A stretch of DNA of 64,000 nt. Origin: Myxococcales bacterium (GTDB lineage Bacteria; Myxococcota_A; Polyangia; Polyangiales; Polyangiaceae). Location of the stretch: positions 124,001-188,000 of the forward strand of contig JADJCA010000002.1 of NCBI GenBank assembly GCA_016703425.1, written 5' to 3'. Of this stretch, positions 9,601 to 17,999 are shown piece after piece. Made by a program: the position numbers and the translations under genes. Position 1 is the stretch's first letter. Every line of letters begins with the position of its first letter. The notes beneath the pieces are model-generated. The model worked only from the letters and a program-made list of their open reading frames with translations. It was not told the origin of the DNA and searched no databases.

Positions 9601-11446
9601 CGGTACGGGCGGCGGGTGCGCGTTTCCAGCGCCCCCGTCACCCGCTACCGTCCCCAACAGCGCCTACACGTGCTCGGGCGCCGATAGCACCTCGTCCTTC
9701 AACGGCTGCGTCCCGCAGTGCACGCCGGGAGCGGCGTGCAGCTACCTCGCCGCCGCGGGCTCGACGGCCTGCACGCAGGGCGCCGCCCCGGCCACCGCCA
9801 CCACGCCCGCAGTGGCGGCCAACAACGCGCTGTGCCACGGCTACCCGGCTGGAACGGCGTGTGCGTCGGGGTTCACGAACACGACCGGTGGCGATGGCCG
9901 TCGGTGGGCGGAGATGATCTATCGCTTCACGGTGCCGGTGCGCGACAGCGCGAAGCCGAACACCGATCCAGCGAACCGCTACTTCTACCACTTCGCCCTC
10001 TTGAGGAATGCCCCCGGCACGGCGCTCACGAGCGATCCGAACGCGTTCCTCTACCTGAAGAGCGCCAACAACCTCTATGGCGCCGGAAACGTCGCCAGCG
10101 ACGCCACCCCCCATGGCCCGGTGCTCGACTGCAACCGCGACGCAAACAAGTTCAACAAGATCGGCTCGAGCGTCGACGCCGACCGTTACGTTCGGTCCGA
10201 GATCAACTCCTACCTCTACCCGGGCGACTACTTCCTGATCGTCGACAAGCTCGGCGACTACGTCTCAGGGTCGGGCACACCGAACACTCCCGCGTACAAC
10301 TACGTGCTCCAGGTCGGCACCTTCGACGACGACAACTACGCCGCCCCGAGCTTCAAGCAAACCGTGGCGGCGCTCAACGCGGCCGGCGTCAAGACCATCG
10401 GCGTTGACAGCTCAGGCGTCAGTTGCCAGCAGGCCAACACGGCCGCCATCTCGCAGTACCAGACCCGCGACTACCTCGAAGAGGTCGGTCGAGCGACGGG
10501 CTCGGTCAACGGCATCACGGGCAAGCCCTTCGTCGTCTCCATCCGGCGCGACGCCTCCGACTGCGATCCGCTCAGCGGCAGCACGAACGGGCTAAAGGAC
10601 GCCGTCCAGCAAGCCGTCAGCGATCTGACCACCACGCTCCGCCAGGACATCACCATCCGCGCCGTCCCGGCGAACATGCCCATCGCGCCGCCGGTATTCG
10701 CGCCCCCGAGCGCTGCGACGGCGTTCATCCAAGACGTCGTGACGGTCGACAGCGTCGACGTTCAGAACAACTGCGGCTCGGTGTCAGCGCCGATCATCAC
10801 GCCGATGGCCACGGAGCCGGCAGCGGCGGGGCTCCCCTATTCGAGCCAGAAGTTCCAGGTCTGCCTCCCGGGCACGGGGGTCACGTTCCAAGTCACCTTC
10901 GTGATGCCTGTCACGATCCCGCGCACGTCGGTGGATCAGTACTTCCGGTTCGACCTCGTCATCCTCCGAGGCCTCGGCGAAGTCTTCCGCATTCCGGTCG
11001 TCCTGAAGCTCCCGAAAATCCCTGAGGTCGGCAACTTCTTCCGCGACTACGACATGACCGGCGTTTGCCCCGGGGGCACCCTCATCGTGTGGGATCGGCT
11101 GGCTTGGGACACGGACGACCCGCTCGCGAGCGTGGTCATGCCTCAACCTACCGGCTCAAAGATCGACATCTCGGTCATCATGGGCACGAGCATGGCCGAT
11201 CTCGTGACGAAGACCGGCAACGCCACCTACGAGAAGAGCATCGGCACGGCGCGGGCCTCACCCACACCGAACACCGAGGTGTCCTCATCGTTGCTGGGCC
11301 CGGCCATCAACTACCAGCGGGAGAACTTCCTCCGAGTTCACTTCCAGCTCCACCCGTCCCCACAAGGTGCGTATCCCAATAGCGCCATCTACGTCCCGAC
11401 GCTCCGAAGCTGGCAGCTCTACATCTCCTGCCCCCCGACGGAATAA
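6617..11446 (+). CDS. giant Cys-rich lipoprotein with von Willebrand A-like domain
   Basis: A 1609-aa exported protein starting at GTG 6617, overlapping the preceding stop. The signal peptide ends in lipobox LAAC. A vWA/MIDAS-type metal site is suggested by LLDDTNSMSEE at residues 234-244 (D-x-T-x-S form), followed by an interrupted vWA-like segment (IVIVMTDAPSHNG) and later VKTIGVDSSG. The middle (about residues 780-1090) is rich in CxxC and CC pairs, with many short Cys modules. The C-terminal third contains beta-rich segments without Cys clusters. Surface adhesion or sensing is a reasonable guess, by analogy with vWA adhesins such as PilY1 that act with type IV pili, but no PilY1 beta-propeller is evident. 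Confidence 0.75.
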   Translation: MKTVVSTRLAARGLSALILALGLSALAACSTDKPNGAEDTTARPSGSTAQNCQKNDPGCACANEGKRIACGKVTSKDPSGRVVCGLGGQVCSGGKWSECAIDSYAPGHDGIATQALGSPGACSDACDLYCKATQDVPDPSVNLLNGGGLSPDGGGSSGSKLVLGDAGITLPQTNRLPDGGPTPEDLAILLDAGGIPDTGPDGPGFIFHELLPGETAQDPVALPPGEVPGADIYFLLDDTNSMSEETTKLTQAIQASPSLLDGIRSIFNNQASKVQFGFGRFEEYKQNPYVPGSTPELPFQHLLSITGDDKAAGAAALWVQTDAYTPPISNRPGGSNPESLSSALYMIATGGMSGASYQGLFKAVPSTCDPTKWWVSPRDCWGGTPVPSASFTAAGAAIPLDYPVAPAITVPCPAVANPPSGYSPGYPCWRPSKTPIVIVMTDAPSHNGPNGHYSYVHSTAAPNPSLQGALIFPNAQAAPAAVAPNDGSTFSAAVPLTLPAYGSGAIYYGTVPSRASNSSVGSGLAFDEATLTPPGDRKLVATFPGVYPAYATEGSRPYHSTLRDCTLNQTYQTCLAYANIAPKPPNYRYVPATITDVDTAEVTRNWVNDTRANYLTLPYTTTNLGAPVAPAATCTQTSPNATGCAGASFPGLATTVTGASASLPTAPAGVNAFGSATVPTIGQRIYACVDLVSDGQITVSARLLAKVGSASANTGDYTLRSNSITNTTTTNCVTLYATAANQNFYFAVERQVGDPTFPIVRVRYGIQSPTCGGTQIQKAPSNNTSAPQCCNCAAGYTKVGNCCNGSPPATCPAESYLSGGVCYRLGCSDTSYALFNNGSATASPYNANRGVAPTATTACEKCPAAAVGMTAVGLASNPPPISSVGHHTTTNACRFCPSTGNTQWHQGTSTCNQPCTPAAAPVPAGYTQSDLSRHLCYVPCAAGFSSYYATAATGGWRCSQTACPASYQATNNAQCAASGYGANCCRAYSCNTAAGGTGGGCAFPAPPSPATVPNSAYTCSGADSTSSFNGCVPQCTPGAACSYLAAAGSTACTQGAAPATATTPAVAANNALCHGYPAGTACASGFTNTTGGDGRRWAEMIYRFTVPVRDSAKPNTDPANRYFYHFALLRNAPGTALTSDPNAFLYLKSANNLYGAGNVASDATPHGPVLDCNRDANKFNKIGSSVDADRYVRSEINSYLYPGDYFLIVDKLGDYVSGSGTPNTPAYNYVLQVGTFDDDNYAAPSFKQTVAALNAAGVKTIGVDSSGVSCQQANTAAISQYQTRDYLEEVGRATGSVNGITGKPFVVSIRRDASDCDPLSGSTNGLKDAVQQAVSDLTTTLRQDITIRAVPANMPIAPPVFAPPSAATAFIQDVVTVDSVDVQNNCGSVSAPIITPMATEPAAAGLPYSSQKFQVCLPGTGVTFQVTFVMPVTIPRTSVDQYFRFDLVILRGLGEVFRIPVVLKLPKIPEVGNFFRDYDMTGVCPGGTLIVWDRLAWDTDDPLASVVMPQPTGSKIDISVIMGTSMADLVTKTGNATYEKSIGTARASPTPNTEVSSSLLGPAINYQRENFLRVHFQLHPSPQGAYPNSAIYVPTLRSWQLYISCPPTE

Positions 11447-11471
11447 CTAAGCTACATTGAAATCTGGGGCG

Positions 11472-11486
11472 CGTGCACAATGCACG
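11472..11486. terminator. short hairpin between the two Cys-rich lipoprotein genes
   Basis: CGTGCA (11472-11477) and TGCACG (11481-11486) are inverted with a 3-base loop, extendable by a G-T and a C-G pair. It lies 25 bases after the stop at 11446 and upstream of the GGAGG site that serves the GTG at 11509. No T-run follows, so termination is uncertain. Confidence 0.2.
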
Positions 11487-11508
11487 TGGTCCATGACGGG
11501 AGGCCCGC

Positions 11509-13761
11509 GTGCGTTCGAGCAGTGTTGCGCGTCCGAATCGGTTGTTTGGTGCGGCCCTGGTGGTCACCCTTGGTACCGCGATCTTCGCGGGCTGCGGGAG
11601 CGACAACGCCGCGAAGTTCCTCGATGACGGAACGTCAGGAAACGCCGACGGCGGCGGCGCCGGCAACGGCGGTGACCAGGACGGAAGCGGCGGCAAGGGC
11701 GACGGCGCGAACGGCAACGGTGGCGACGGCTCCACCGGCAACGGCGGCGACGGCTCCACCGGCAACAGTGGCGACGGCTCCACCGGCAACGGTGGCGATG
11801 GCTCCACCGGCAACGGCGGCGACGGCTCCACTGGCAACGGCGGCGATGGCTCGGCGGGCAATGGCGACGGATCGAGCGACGGCGGCGCTTGCGTGCCGGT
11901 GCCACGTTCGAAGGCGTGCGCAGGCAGCTGCGGTCCCGCGCCCGACGGCTGCGGCGCAACGTACTTCTGCGGTGGCTGCCCGGTCGGCACGGTCTGCGAC
12001 GCATTGACGCGAGCCTGCCGCGTTCCTCGCAAGACCTGCGAAGACCTCGGCGCCGACTGCGGCACCGTGCTCAACGACTGCGGCGAAGCGCAAGAGTGCG
12101 GCTCGTGCCCCGTCGGCCAAACGTGCAACCTCAACACGCGTCAGTGCCAGACGTGTCAACCGCTCGACTGCCTCGACCTTGGCGTCGGTTGCGGTGAGGT
12201 CGACAACGGCTGCGGGACGAAGATCAACTGCGGGGCGTGCGCGCCCGGTCAAGCGTGCGATGCGCTCACGCACTCGTGCAAGGCATGTGTCCCGCGCTCC
12301 TGCGCCACGGCGAAGGCCAGCGGCCTCGAATGCGGCATTGTTAGCGACAACTGCGGCGGGCTCATCGATCTCGCCACCTGCGGCGGCGTCTGCGCGGCGG
12401 GCAACGGCTGCGGCGCCGCGGGCGTGCCGAACAAGTGCGGGCCCCTCGAGACCGCACCCGAGTGCGCGCAAGCCGGGGTCCAGTGCGGCGAGGTGACCAC
12501 GGCCTGCGGGAGCAAGGTCTTCTGCGGCACGTGCCCGACGGGTCAGCAGTGCAACGCCAACAACACGTGCGGCACGCCGTGCACGCCGAAGAGCTGCTCG
12601 CAGATCCTGGCCGGCCAGCCCGGCGGCACCGCATGCGGCGTCTTCGACGACGGCTGCGGTGGGCAAGCAACGTGCGCCAACTGCGCCGTGTCCCAGACCT
12701 GCAACGGCGGCGCCTGCTGCACGCCGAAGTCATGCGCGGCCGACTACCCGGGTCAGTGCGGCCAGTTCGACAACGGATGCGGCGGGCTCGTGCAGTGCAA
12801 CTGCGGCCCGAACCTCTTCTGCGGCGGCGGCGGCACCGCCAACGTCTGCGGCTGCACCCCGAAGGACTGCGCGTTCTACAACGCGAACTGCGGCTCGTTC
12901 CCTGACGGCTGTGGCGGCACCCTCAAGTGCGGCAGCGGTGGCGGCATCGGCTGCTCCGCTGGTCAGGTCTGCAGCACCCTGAACAGCACGTGTTGCACCA
13001 AGAAGAGCTGCGCGGCGGACTACCCTGGCAAGTGCGGTCCCGTCTCTGACGGGTGCGGCGGACAGCTCAACTGCCCCGGCAACTGCAACTCCGGCGAGAC
13101 GTGCAACCCCAACACCAACGCTTGCTGCGCGCCGAAGACCTGCGCCGACTACCCGGGCAAGTGCGGCGCGCAGTCGAACGGCTGCGGCGGCACCATCAAC
13201 TGCGCCGGCAACTGCAACTCCGGCGAGACTTGCAACGCGTCCACCCAGAACACGTGCTGCGCGGCGAAGACGTGCGCCGACTACCCGGGCAAGTGCGGTC
13301 TCCAGTCGAACGGCTGCGGCGGCCTCATCCAGTGCAATGGCAACTGCGGCTCCGGCGAGACCTGCAACCCCAACAGTCTCTCCTGCTGCAACCCGACGAC
13401 CTGCGCGCAGATCAGCACGCAGTTCGGAGGGACTGTGTGCGGCTCCTTCAGCAACCAGTGCGGCGGCGTCATCAACTGCGGCTGCAGCAACTCCACGGAC
13501 ACCTGCCGGCCGAAAGAGGGCGGCGGCTTCACCTGCTGCCAGAAGAAGGCTTGCAGCGACTTCCCCGGCAAGTGCGGCTCCGTGGCCGACGGTTGCGGCG
13601 GGATCCTCCAATGCGGCTGCACGGCGCCGAACTACTGCGGTGGCGGCGGCAAGGACGGTGAGTGCGGCTGCACCAAGCTCACCCCCAACCCGGGCACCTG
13701 CGGGAACAAGTGCGGCACCGTCTCCGACGGCTGCGGCGGCACGATGATCTGCCCCTGCTGA
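11509..13761 (+). CDS. lipoprotein with Gly/Asn/Asp spacer and 14 Cys-rich modules
   Basis: A 750-aa exported protein with GTG start at 11509, 7 bases after GGAGG. The signal peptide ends in IFAGC. Residues about 69-116 are a GNGGDGST spacer. From about residue 125 to the end I count 14 modules of 30-50 aa, each with the core CG-x3/4-[DN]GCGG-x4-C followed by a GETC/GQTC and CC step; modules 9 to 11 also share CADYPGKCG and are nearly identical. The architecture suggests a disulfide-rigid stalk on the cell surface. Such proteins are common in myxobacteria and often carry unrelated automatic names. No enzyme motif is seen. It sits between two vWA lipoprotein genes on the same strand. Confidence 0.8.
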   Translation: MRSSSVARPNRLFGAALVVTLGTAIFAGCGSDNAAKFLDDGTSGNADGGGAGNGGDQDGSGGKGDGANGNGGDGSTGNGGDGSTGNSGDGSTGNGGDGSTGNGGDGSTGNGGDGSAGNGDGSSDGGACVPVPRSKACAGSCGPAPDGCGATYFCGGCPVGTVCDALTRACRVPRKTCEDLGADCGTVLNDCGEAQECGSCPVGQTCNLNTRQCQTCQPLDCLDLGVGCGEVDNGCGTKINCGACAPGQACDALTHSCKACVPRSCATAKASGLECGIVSDNCGGLIDLATCGGVCAAGNGCGAAGVPNKCGPLETAPECAQAGVQCGEVTTACGSKVFCGTCPTGQQCNANNTCGTPCTPKSCSQILAGQPGGTACGVFDDGCGGQATCANCAVSQTCNGGACCTPKSCAADYPGQCGQFDNGCGGLVQCNCGPNLFCGGGGTANVCGCTPKDCAFYNANCGSFPDGCGGTLKCGSGGGIGCSAGQVCSTLNSTCCTKKSCAADYPGKCGPVSDGCGGQLNCPGNCNSGETCNPNTNACCAPKTCADYPGKCGAQSNGCGGTINCAGNCNSGETCNASTQNTCCAAKTCADYPGKCGLQSNGCGGLIQCNGNCGSGETCNPNSLSCCNPTTCAQISTQFGGTVCGSFSNQCGGVINCGCSNSTDTCRPKEGGGFTCCQKKACSDFPGKCGSVADGCGGILQCGCTAPNYCGGGGKDGECGCTKLTPNPGTCGNKCGTVSDGCGGTMICPC
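11713..11856 (+). repeat. six 24-bp in-frame tandem repeats
   Basis: Six 24-bp units (starts 11713, 11737, 11761, 11785, 11809, 11833) each encode GNGGDGST or a close variant. They differ only at a few positions, and the last unit is the most diverged. They form the flexible spacer between the lipid anchor and the Cys-rich modules. Such repeats can change copy number by slippage. Confidence 0.9.
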
Positions 13762-13810
13762 GGCGGCTCGTTAGCGCGACCATCTTCTACACTCCGAGTT
13801 CGAGAGGACG

Positions 13811-14962
13811 ATGCGAACACTTCGCTGGGTTGGGATTGTGGCTTCCTTGGGTGCCGCGACGCTCGCCGCCTGCAGCGGCGACACCGCAGGCAACGACGAC
13901 CCGGTCTCGCGCAAAAAGGACGCGGGGCCGGGCGACGGCGAGGTCAACGGAGACGTTCAGATCTCGCGGCCCGACGAGGATGCCGCGGTCAACGCTGACG
14001 GGCCGTCGAGCTGCGCGGCCACGTCGTCGAAAGCGAGCGTCTCCGACATCGACATGTACGTGATGCTCGACCGCTCGACGTCGATGACCACGCAGAACCG
14101 GTGGGCTGCCGTCGTGAACGCGGTGACCAACGTGGTCTACGACAAGCGGTTCTGGGGCATGGGCATGGGCGTGCAGTACTTCCCGCTCCAGGCCTTGTGC
14201 CGCGTCTCCGCCTACGCGGCGCCCGATGTCGCCATCGGCACGTTACCGGCGCCCGCGCCGGCCATCGCCAGCTCGCTCGGCAACAACGAGCCGTTCGGCG
14301 AGTCGCCGATGGTGCCAGCCCTGCTCGGCGCCGTGGAATACGCGACCCAATGGCAGAAGGACCACCCGCAACGCACCACGGTCATCGTGCTCGCGAGCGA
14401 CGGCTTGCCCGACAACACGTGCCAGACCGTGGCCGACGGCGGGGTGGTTAACGACCTCGCGGGCATGATCAAGATCGCGCAAGAGGCCGCCAATGGCTCG
14501 CCGCCGGTCCGCACCTTCGTCATCGGCGTCGGCGATGAGCTGACGGGGCTGAACCAGATCGCGGCCGCCGGCGGGACTCAAGCGGCGGTCTTCGTCGACA
14601 CGCAGGCAGGCGTCGAGGCCCAATTCATGGACGCCCTCAACAACGTCCGCAAGAAGGCCATCTCTTGCGACTACGTGATCCCGCCGCCCACGACCGGCAA
14701 GATCGACTACGGCAAGGTCAACGTGCAGTTCACGCCCAACAACGGCCAAGCGGCCGAGTCGTTGGTGTACGTGAAGAGCGTTCAGAACTGCGCCCTCGCG
14801 CCCAACGGCGGCGGTTGGTACTACGACGACGAAGCCAACGCGACGCGCGTGCTCCTCTGCCCCGACGCGTGCACCCGCGCGAAGGCCAGCGACAAGGGCC
14901 AGCTCGACGTGGCCTTCGGCTGCGCCACGCAAGCAGCGCCGACGATCCCTCCGCCGAAGTAG
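13811..14962 (+). CDS. vWA-domain lipoprotein
   Basis: A 383-aa exported protein. The ATG at 13811 is preceded by AGAGGA. The signal peptide ends in lipobox LAAC (Cys about 21), then an Asp-rich linker. A vWA domain starts at about residue 80 with MYVMLDRSTSM: the MIDAS DxSxS motif with D87. IVLASDGLPD gives the usual second metal-binding strand. A separate C-terminal beta domain with three or four Cys follows (about 285-383). It is likely a surface protein that binds a ligand through a divalent cation. It ends directly against the stop of the convergent histidine kinase, with no gap between the stops. Confidence 0.8.
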   Translation: MRTLRWVGIVASLGAATLAACSGDTAGNDDPVSRKKDAGPGDGEVNGDVQISRPDEDAAVNADGPSSCAATSSKASVSDIDMYVMLDRSTSMTTQNRWAAVVNAVTNVVYDKRFWGMGMGVQYFPLQALCRVSAYAAPDVAIGTLPAPAPAIASSLGNNEPFGESPMVPALLGAVEYATQWQKDHPQRTTVIVLASDGLPDNTCQTVADGGVVNDLAGMIKIAQEAANGSPPVRTFVIGVGDELTGLNQIAAAGGTQAAVFVDTQAGVEAQFMDALNNVRKKAISCDYVIPPPTTGKIDYGKVNVQFTPNNGQAAESLVYVKSVQNCALAPNGGGWYYDDEANATRVLLCPDACTRAKASDKGQLDVAFGCATQAAPTIPPPK

Positions 14963-16618
14963 TCAGCCCGCGGTGAGCATCGCGTCAATGACGCCGCGCA
15001 CCTTCTCCATCGTGAACGGCTTCATGAGGATCGGCTGGCGAACCTCCTCGATGAAGGCTCGCGACTTGCTGGTGACCGCTCCGGCGGTCACGAAGATGAA
15101 GCGCTTCGCGAGCTCCGGTTCGCGCCGCAAGACCGCCGCAAAGAGCGCGTCGCCGCCGGCGCCCGGCATCATGAGATCGCAGACAATGACGTCGTAGCCA
15201 GTGCGGCGAAGCTCACGCAACGCGGAGGGCGCACTCTCGACGCTGACGACGTCGTGCTCGACGAGCGCGCGTCGCAAGGACTGCCCAATGGCCGGCTCGT
15301 CATCAACAACGAGGACCCGCGCTCGGCGAGCCACGCCGGAGCTGGGCGGCGCCTCCTCCGGTGTGGCTTCACCGCCGCGCGGAACCAAGACACGAAACGT
15401 CGTCCCAAGACCGACCGTGCTCTCCACCTCGAGCTTGCCCCCGAGCGACGTCATGATGCCGTGACAGATGCTGAGGCCGAGGCCGGTGCCGCCCGAGGCG
15501 GCTTTGGTGGTGAAGAACGGCTCGAAGATCTGCGACAGAAGGTGCTCAGGGATCCCGGCGCCGTTGTCGGAGATCTCGGCTCCGACAAACTCGGAGCGCT
15601 CGAAGCTCCGCACCACGATGGTGCCGTTCTTGTCGCCAACCGCGTCGGCCGCGTTGTTGAGCAGGTTCACGAAGACCTGGACGAGTCGCCCTTCGTTGCC
15701 AAAGGCCGAGGGCAGCGGCCGAAGCTGCCTTACGAGACCGGCGCGATGCCGAGTGATGGCCGTGGACAAATCCATCGCCGTCTCCAGGACACCGTTGAGT
15801 GACAGGTGCCGACGCTTCTCATCGTCGGGTCGCGAAAATGTCTTGAGTGCGGCCACGATCCGCTCGACGCGGCGCGCACCCACCGACGCGTCGCTGAGCG
15901 CCTCGATGCACTCGCCGAGGGCGTCGCGACGACCGTGCTCGGCGAGCGTCGCCGTGGCGAATTCGAGGTTCGTGAGGACGTAACAGAGGGGGTTGTTGAT
16001 CTCGTGAGCCACGCCGGCGGCGAGCGTCCCTAGAGCCGCCATGCGATCGGCGATCTGCACGCGACCCTCGAGCTTCCGCTTCTCGGTGACGTCGGTGTAG
16101 ACGACGAGGCTGACGGCTTGCCCTTGAAACGACACGTCGTCGACGAGGTCCCGCTCGACGACGACAAACGGGCCACGGCGCGCCACCAAGTGGTACTCGC
16201 GCGCCGGCGCGCCCCAAAGCAAGTCGTCCACGGTGCACTCCGTCGCGACGAGCTCCACCATGCGCCGGCCTACGAGGTCGCTCGCCGCGTCGCAGGCGAG
16301 CAGTCGGACCGCCGTCGGGTTCGCGTAGACGATCGTGCCATCTCGCACGAGGAAGACCGCTTGCGGCAGCATCTCGATGATCCGCGAGAGCTCCGCCTCG
16401 GCGCGGCGCTTCTCGGCAAGGTCGTGTCGAAGGGTGCGGTTGCTCTCGAGCAGGTCGGCGGAGGTCAGCTCGAGCGAGCGCGTCATGGTGGCGCGGTCGA
16501 GATCGGCGGCGGCGTAGGACGCGTCCACGAGCTTGAGCAGCGCCGCCCATTCAGGCCGCAAGTTTTCCTTAGGATCGATGCCAGCACGCGAGAGCTGACG
16601 GGCGAGGAGTCTGTGCAA
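14963..16618 (-). CDS. hybrid sensor histidine kinase with PAS domain and C-terminal receiver
   Basis: A 551-aa cytoplasmic two-component protein. I place the start at TTG 16618 because GGAGG lies five bases upstream and the product then begins MHRLLARQLSRAG, a start often seen in this kinase type; the open frame continues to 16831. Domains: N-terminal helical region (1-70), PAS (about 78-180), HisKA with AAGVAHEINNP (phospho-acceptor His205), HATPase (about 290-425; DNGAGIPEHL and GGTGLGLSI), then a receiver domain (about 440-551) with VVDDEPAIGQ and the phospho-acceptor Asp in VIVCDLMMPG. No membrane segment. Its target is unknown; neighbouring PilT genes make surface motility or pilus control possible. 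Confidence 0.88.
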   Translation of the reverse strand: MHRLLARQLSRAGIDPKENLRPEWAALLKLVDASYAAADLDRATMTRSLELTSADLLESNRTLRHDLAEKRRAEAELSRIIEMLPQAVFLVRDGTIVYANPTAVRLLACDAASDLVGRRMVELVATECTVDDLLWGAPAREYHLVARRGPFVVVERDLVDDVSFQGQAVSLVVYTDVTEKRKLEGRVQIADRMAALGTLAAGVAHEINNPLCYVLTNLEFATATLAEHGRRDALGECIEALSDASVGARRVERIVAALKTFSRPDDEKRRHLSLNGVLETAMDLSTAITRHRAGLVRQLRPLPSAFGNEGRLVQVFVNLLNNAADAVGDKNGTIVVRSFERSEFVGAEISDNGAGIPEHLLSQIFEPFFTTKAASGGTGLGLSICHGIMTSLGGKLEVESTVGLGTTFRVLVPRGGEATPEEAPPSSGVARRARVLVVDDEPAIGQSLRRALVEHDVVSVESAPSALRELRRTGYDVIVCDLMMPGAGGDALFAAVLRREPELAKRFIFVTAGAVTSKSRAFIEEVRQPILMKPFTMEKVRGVIDAMLTAG

Positions 16619-16812
16619 CGGAACCTCCGGGGATGCGGGGTGAGCAGACGGGCCGCGACGCACGCGCGCGAGCCGCACCACAGTCCATAGGGCAACCCGA
16701 CCGGTCAGTCGGGCGACCAGAAGCGATTTCGGAAATTTTTGTGGCAGCCTCCCCGCGCCTCTCACGCGCGGTGGCCGCTGGCCGCACACGGCTGGCCCGT
16801 CATGACGAGGTC

Positions 16813-16835
16813 CGCGTTGACCCTGGGTCAACGCG
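16813..16835. promoter_or_regulatory. 23-bp perfect palindrome, candidate operator or terminator
   Basis: Arms CGCGTTGACCC (16813-16823) and GGGTCAACGCG (16825-16835) are perfect inverted copies around one T. The element lies 195 bases upstream of the histidine kinase start and 64 bases downstream of the PilT stop, both on the minus strand. The one-base centre is typical of a dimeric repressor site; as RNA it could also terminate PilT transcription, but no T-run follows. Confidence 0.4.
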
Positions 16836-16849
16836 CACCCGCCCCTCGA

Positions 16850-16885
16850 GACTGGCCCCGCGACTGGCCCCGCGACTGGGCCCCC
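16850..16885. repeat. three tandem 12-bp repeats
   Basis: GACTGGCCCCGC occurs at 16850-16861 and 16862-16873, and a third, slightly altered copy starts at 16874. They sit between the 23-bp palindrome and the PilT stop codon. No coding or binding role is evident. Confidence 0.6.
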
Positions 16886-16898
16886 CGCGCCTGACCCC

Positions 16899-17999
16899 TC
16901 AGTCCTCCGCCGCGACGCCCTTCGCGTTGAGCCATTCGCGGAAGGCGTCCTTGTCGACGGCCTTCTCGAGCGCGTCCTCCCAGGACACGATCTCTTGCTC
17001 GACGAAGCGCTGCAGCGTCTCGTCCATTCCGATCATGCCGAGGCCCTTCCCTTGCGCGATGACGCCGGGGATCTGGTGCGTCTTGCCCTCGCGGATCATG
17101 GCCGAGAGGCCGCTCGTGCCGAAGAGGATCTCGATGGCGGCGATGCGGCCGCCGGCCTTCTTCGGCAGGAGCTGCTGCGCCACGACGGCCTTTAGCGTGG
17201 CCGAGAGCGTGTTGCGCACGCCCGGCTGACGCTCCGTGGGGAAGACGCCCACGAGGCGGTCGACGGTCTTGGCCGCCGAGTTGGTGTGGAGCGTGCCAAA
17301 GACCAAGATGCCCGTCTCGGCTGCCGTGAGCGCCATCGACACGGTCTCAAGGTCGCGCATCTCGCCGACGAGCACGATGTCGGGGTTCTCGCGCAGGGCC
17401 GCGCGCAAGGCCGCCGCGAAGGACTCCGCGTGGGCCCCGATCTCTCGCTGCGACACCAGCGCCGCCTTGTTCGCGTGAACGAACTCGATGGGATCTTCGA
17501 TGGTGATGATGTGGCAGGGCCGCCGCTGGTTGATCTCGTTGATGATGGCCGCGAGGGACGTCGACTTTCCTGAACCCGTCGGCCCCGTCACGAGCACCAA
17601 CCCCTGCTTGAACTCGACGATCTTCTCGATGGACTCAGGGAGATTCAGCTTCTTTAGCGTGACCAGCGACGCCGCGAGGTTTCGGAAGACGCCGCCCATG
17701 CCGCGCTCCTGACGGAAGAGATTCACGCGGAAGCGCGAGATGCCCGGCATCTCAAAGGCGAAGTCCACGTCGCCGGTCTCGACGTATTGCTTCCAGAGGT
17801 GCGGCGGCGTGATGGGCTCGACGAGCGTGCGGAAGTCGCCGTCGGTGAGGGCGCGATAGCGGATCGCGTCGAGCTTTCCGTTGACGCGGAACATCGGCGG
17901 ACGGCCCACGGAGAGGTGCATGTCGCTGGAGTTCCAGTCGCGCATGAGACCGAAGAAGCGCGCGATGCGCGTGTCGACGTTCGTGGCCTTGGTGGTCAT
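16899..17999 (-). CDS. pilT: PilT-family type IV pilus retraction ATPase (canonical)
   Basis: A 366-aa protein with ATG at 17999, overlapping the stop of the upstream gene by 4 bp (ATGA). It has the standard family length and every expected motif: SSDMHLSVGRPP (24-35), Walker A GPTGSGKST (139-147), Asp box IEDPIEFVH (167-175), Walker B VGEMRDLET (211-219), His box TLHTNSAAK (H238), and MIREGKTHQ near the C-terminus. It should hydrolyse ATP to pull pilin subunits back into the membrane. Of the four PilT-like proteins in the window this one is closest to the textbook pattern. It is coupled to the PilT-HEAT gene, which suggests fixed stoichiometry. Confidence 0.92.
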   Translation of the reverse strand: MTTKATNVDTRIARFFGLMRDWNSSDMHLSVGRPPMFRVNGKLDAIRYRALTDGDFRTLVEPITPPHLWKQYVETGDVDFAFEMPGISRFRVNLFRQERGMGGVFRNLAASLVTLKKLNLPESIEKIVEFKQGLVLVTGPTGSGKSTSLAAIINEINQRRPCHIITIEDPIEFVHANKAALVSQREIGAHAESFAAALRAALRENPDIVLVGEMRDLETVSMALTAAETGILVFGTLHTNSAAKTVDRLVGVFPTERQPGVRNTLSATLKAVVAQQLLPKKAGGRIAAIEILFGTSGLSAMIREGKTHQIPGVIAQGKGLGMIGMDETLQRFVEQEIVSWEDALEKAVDKDAFREWLNAKGVAAED

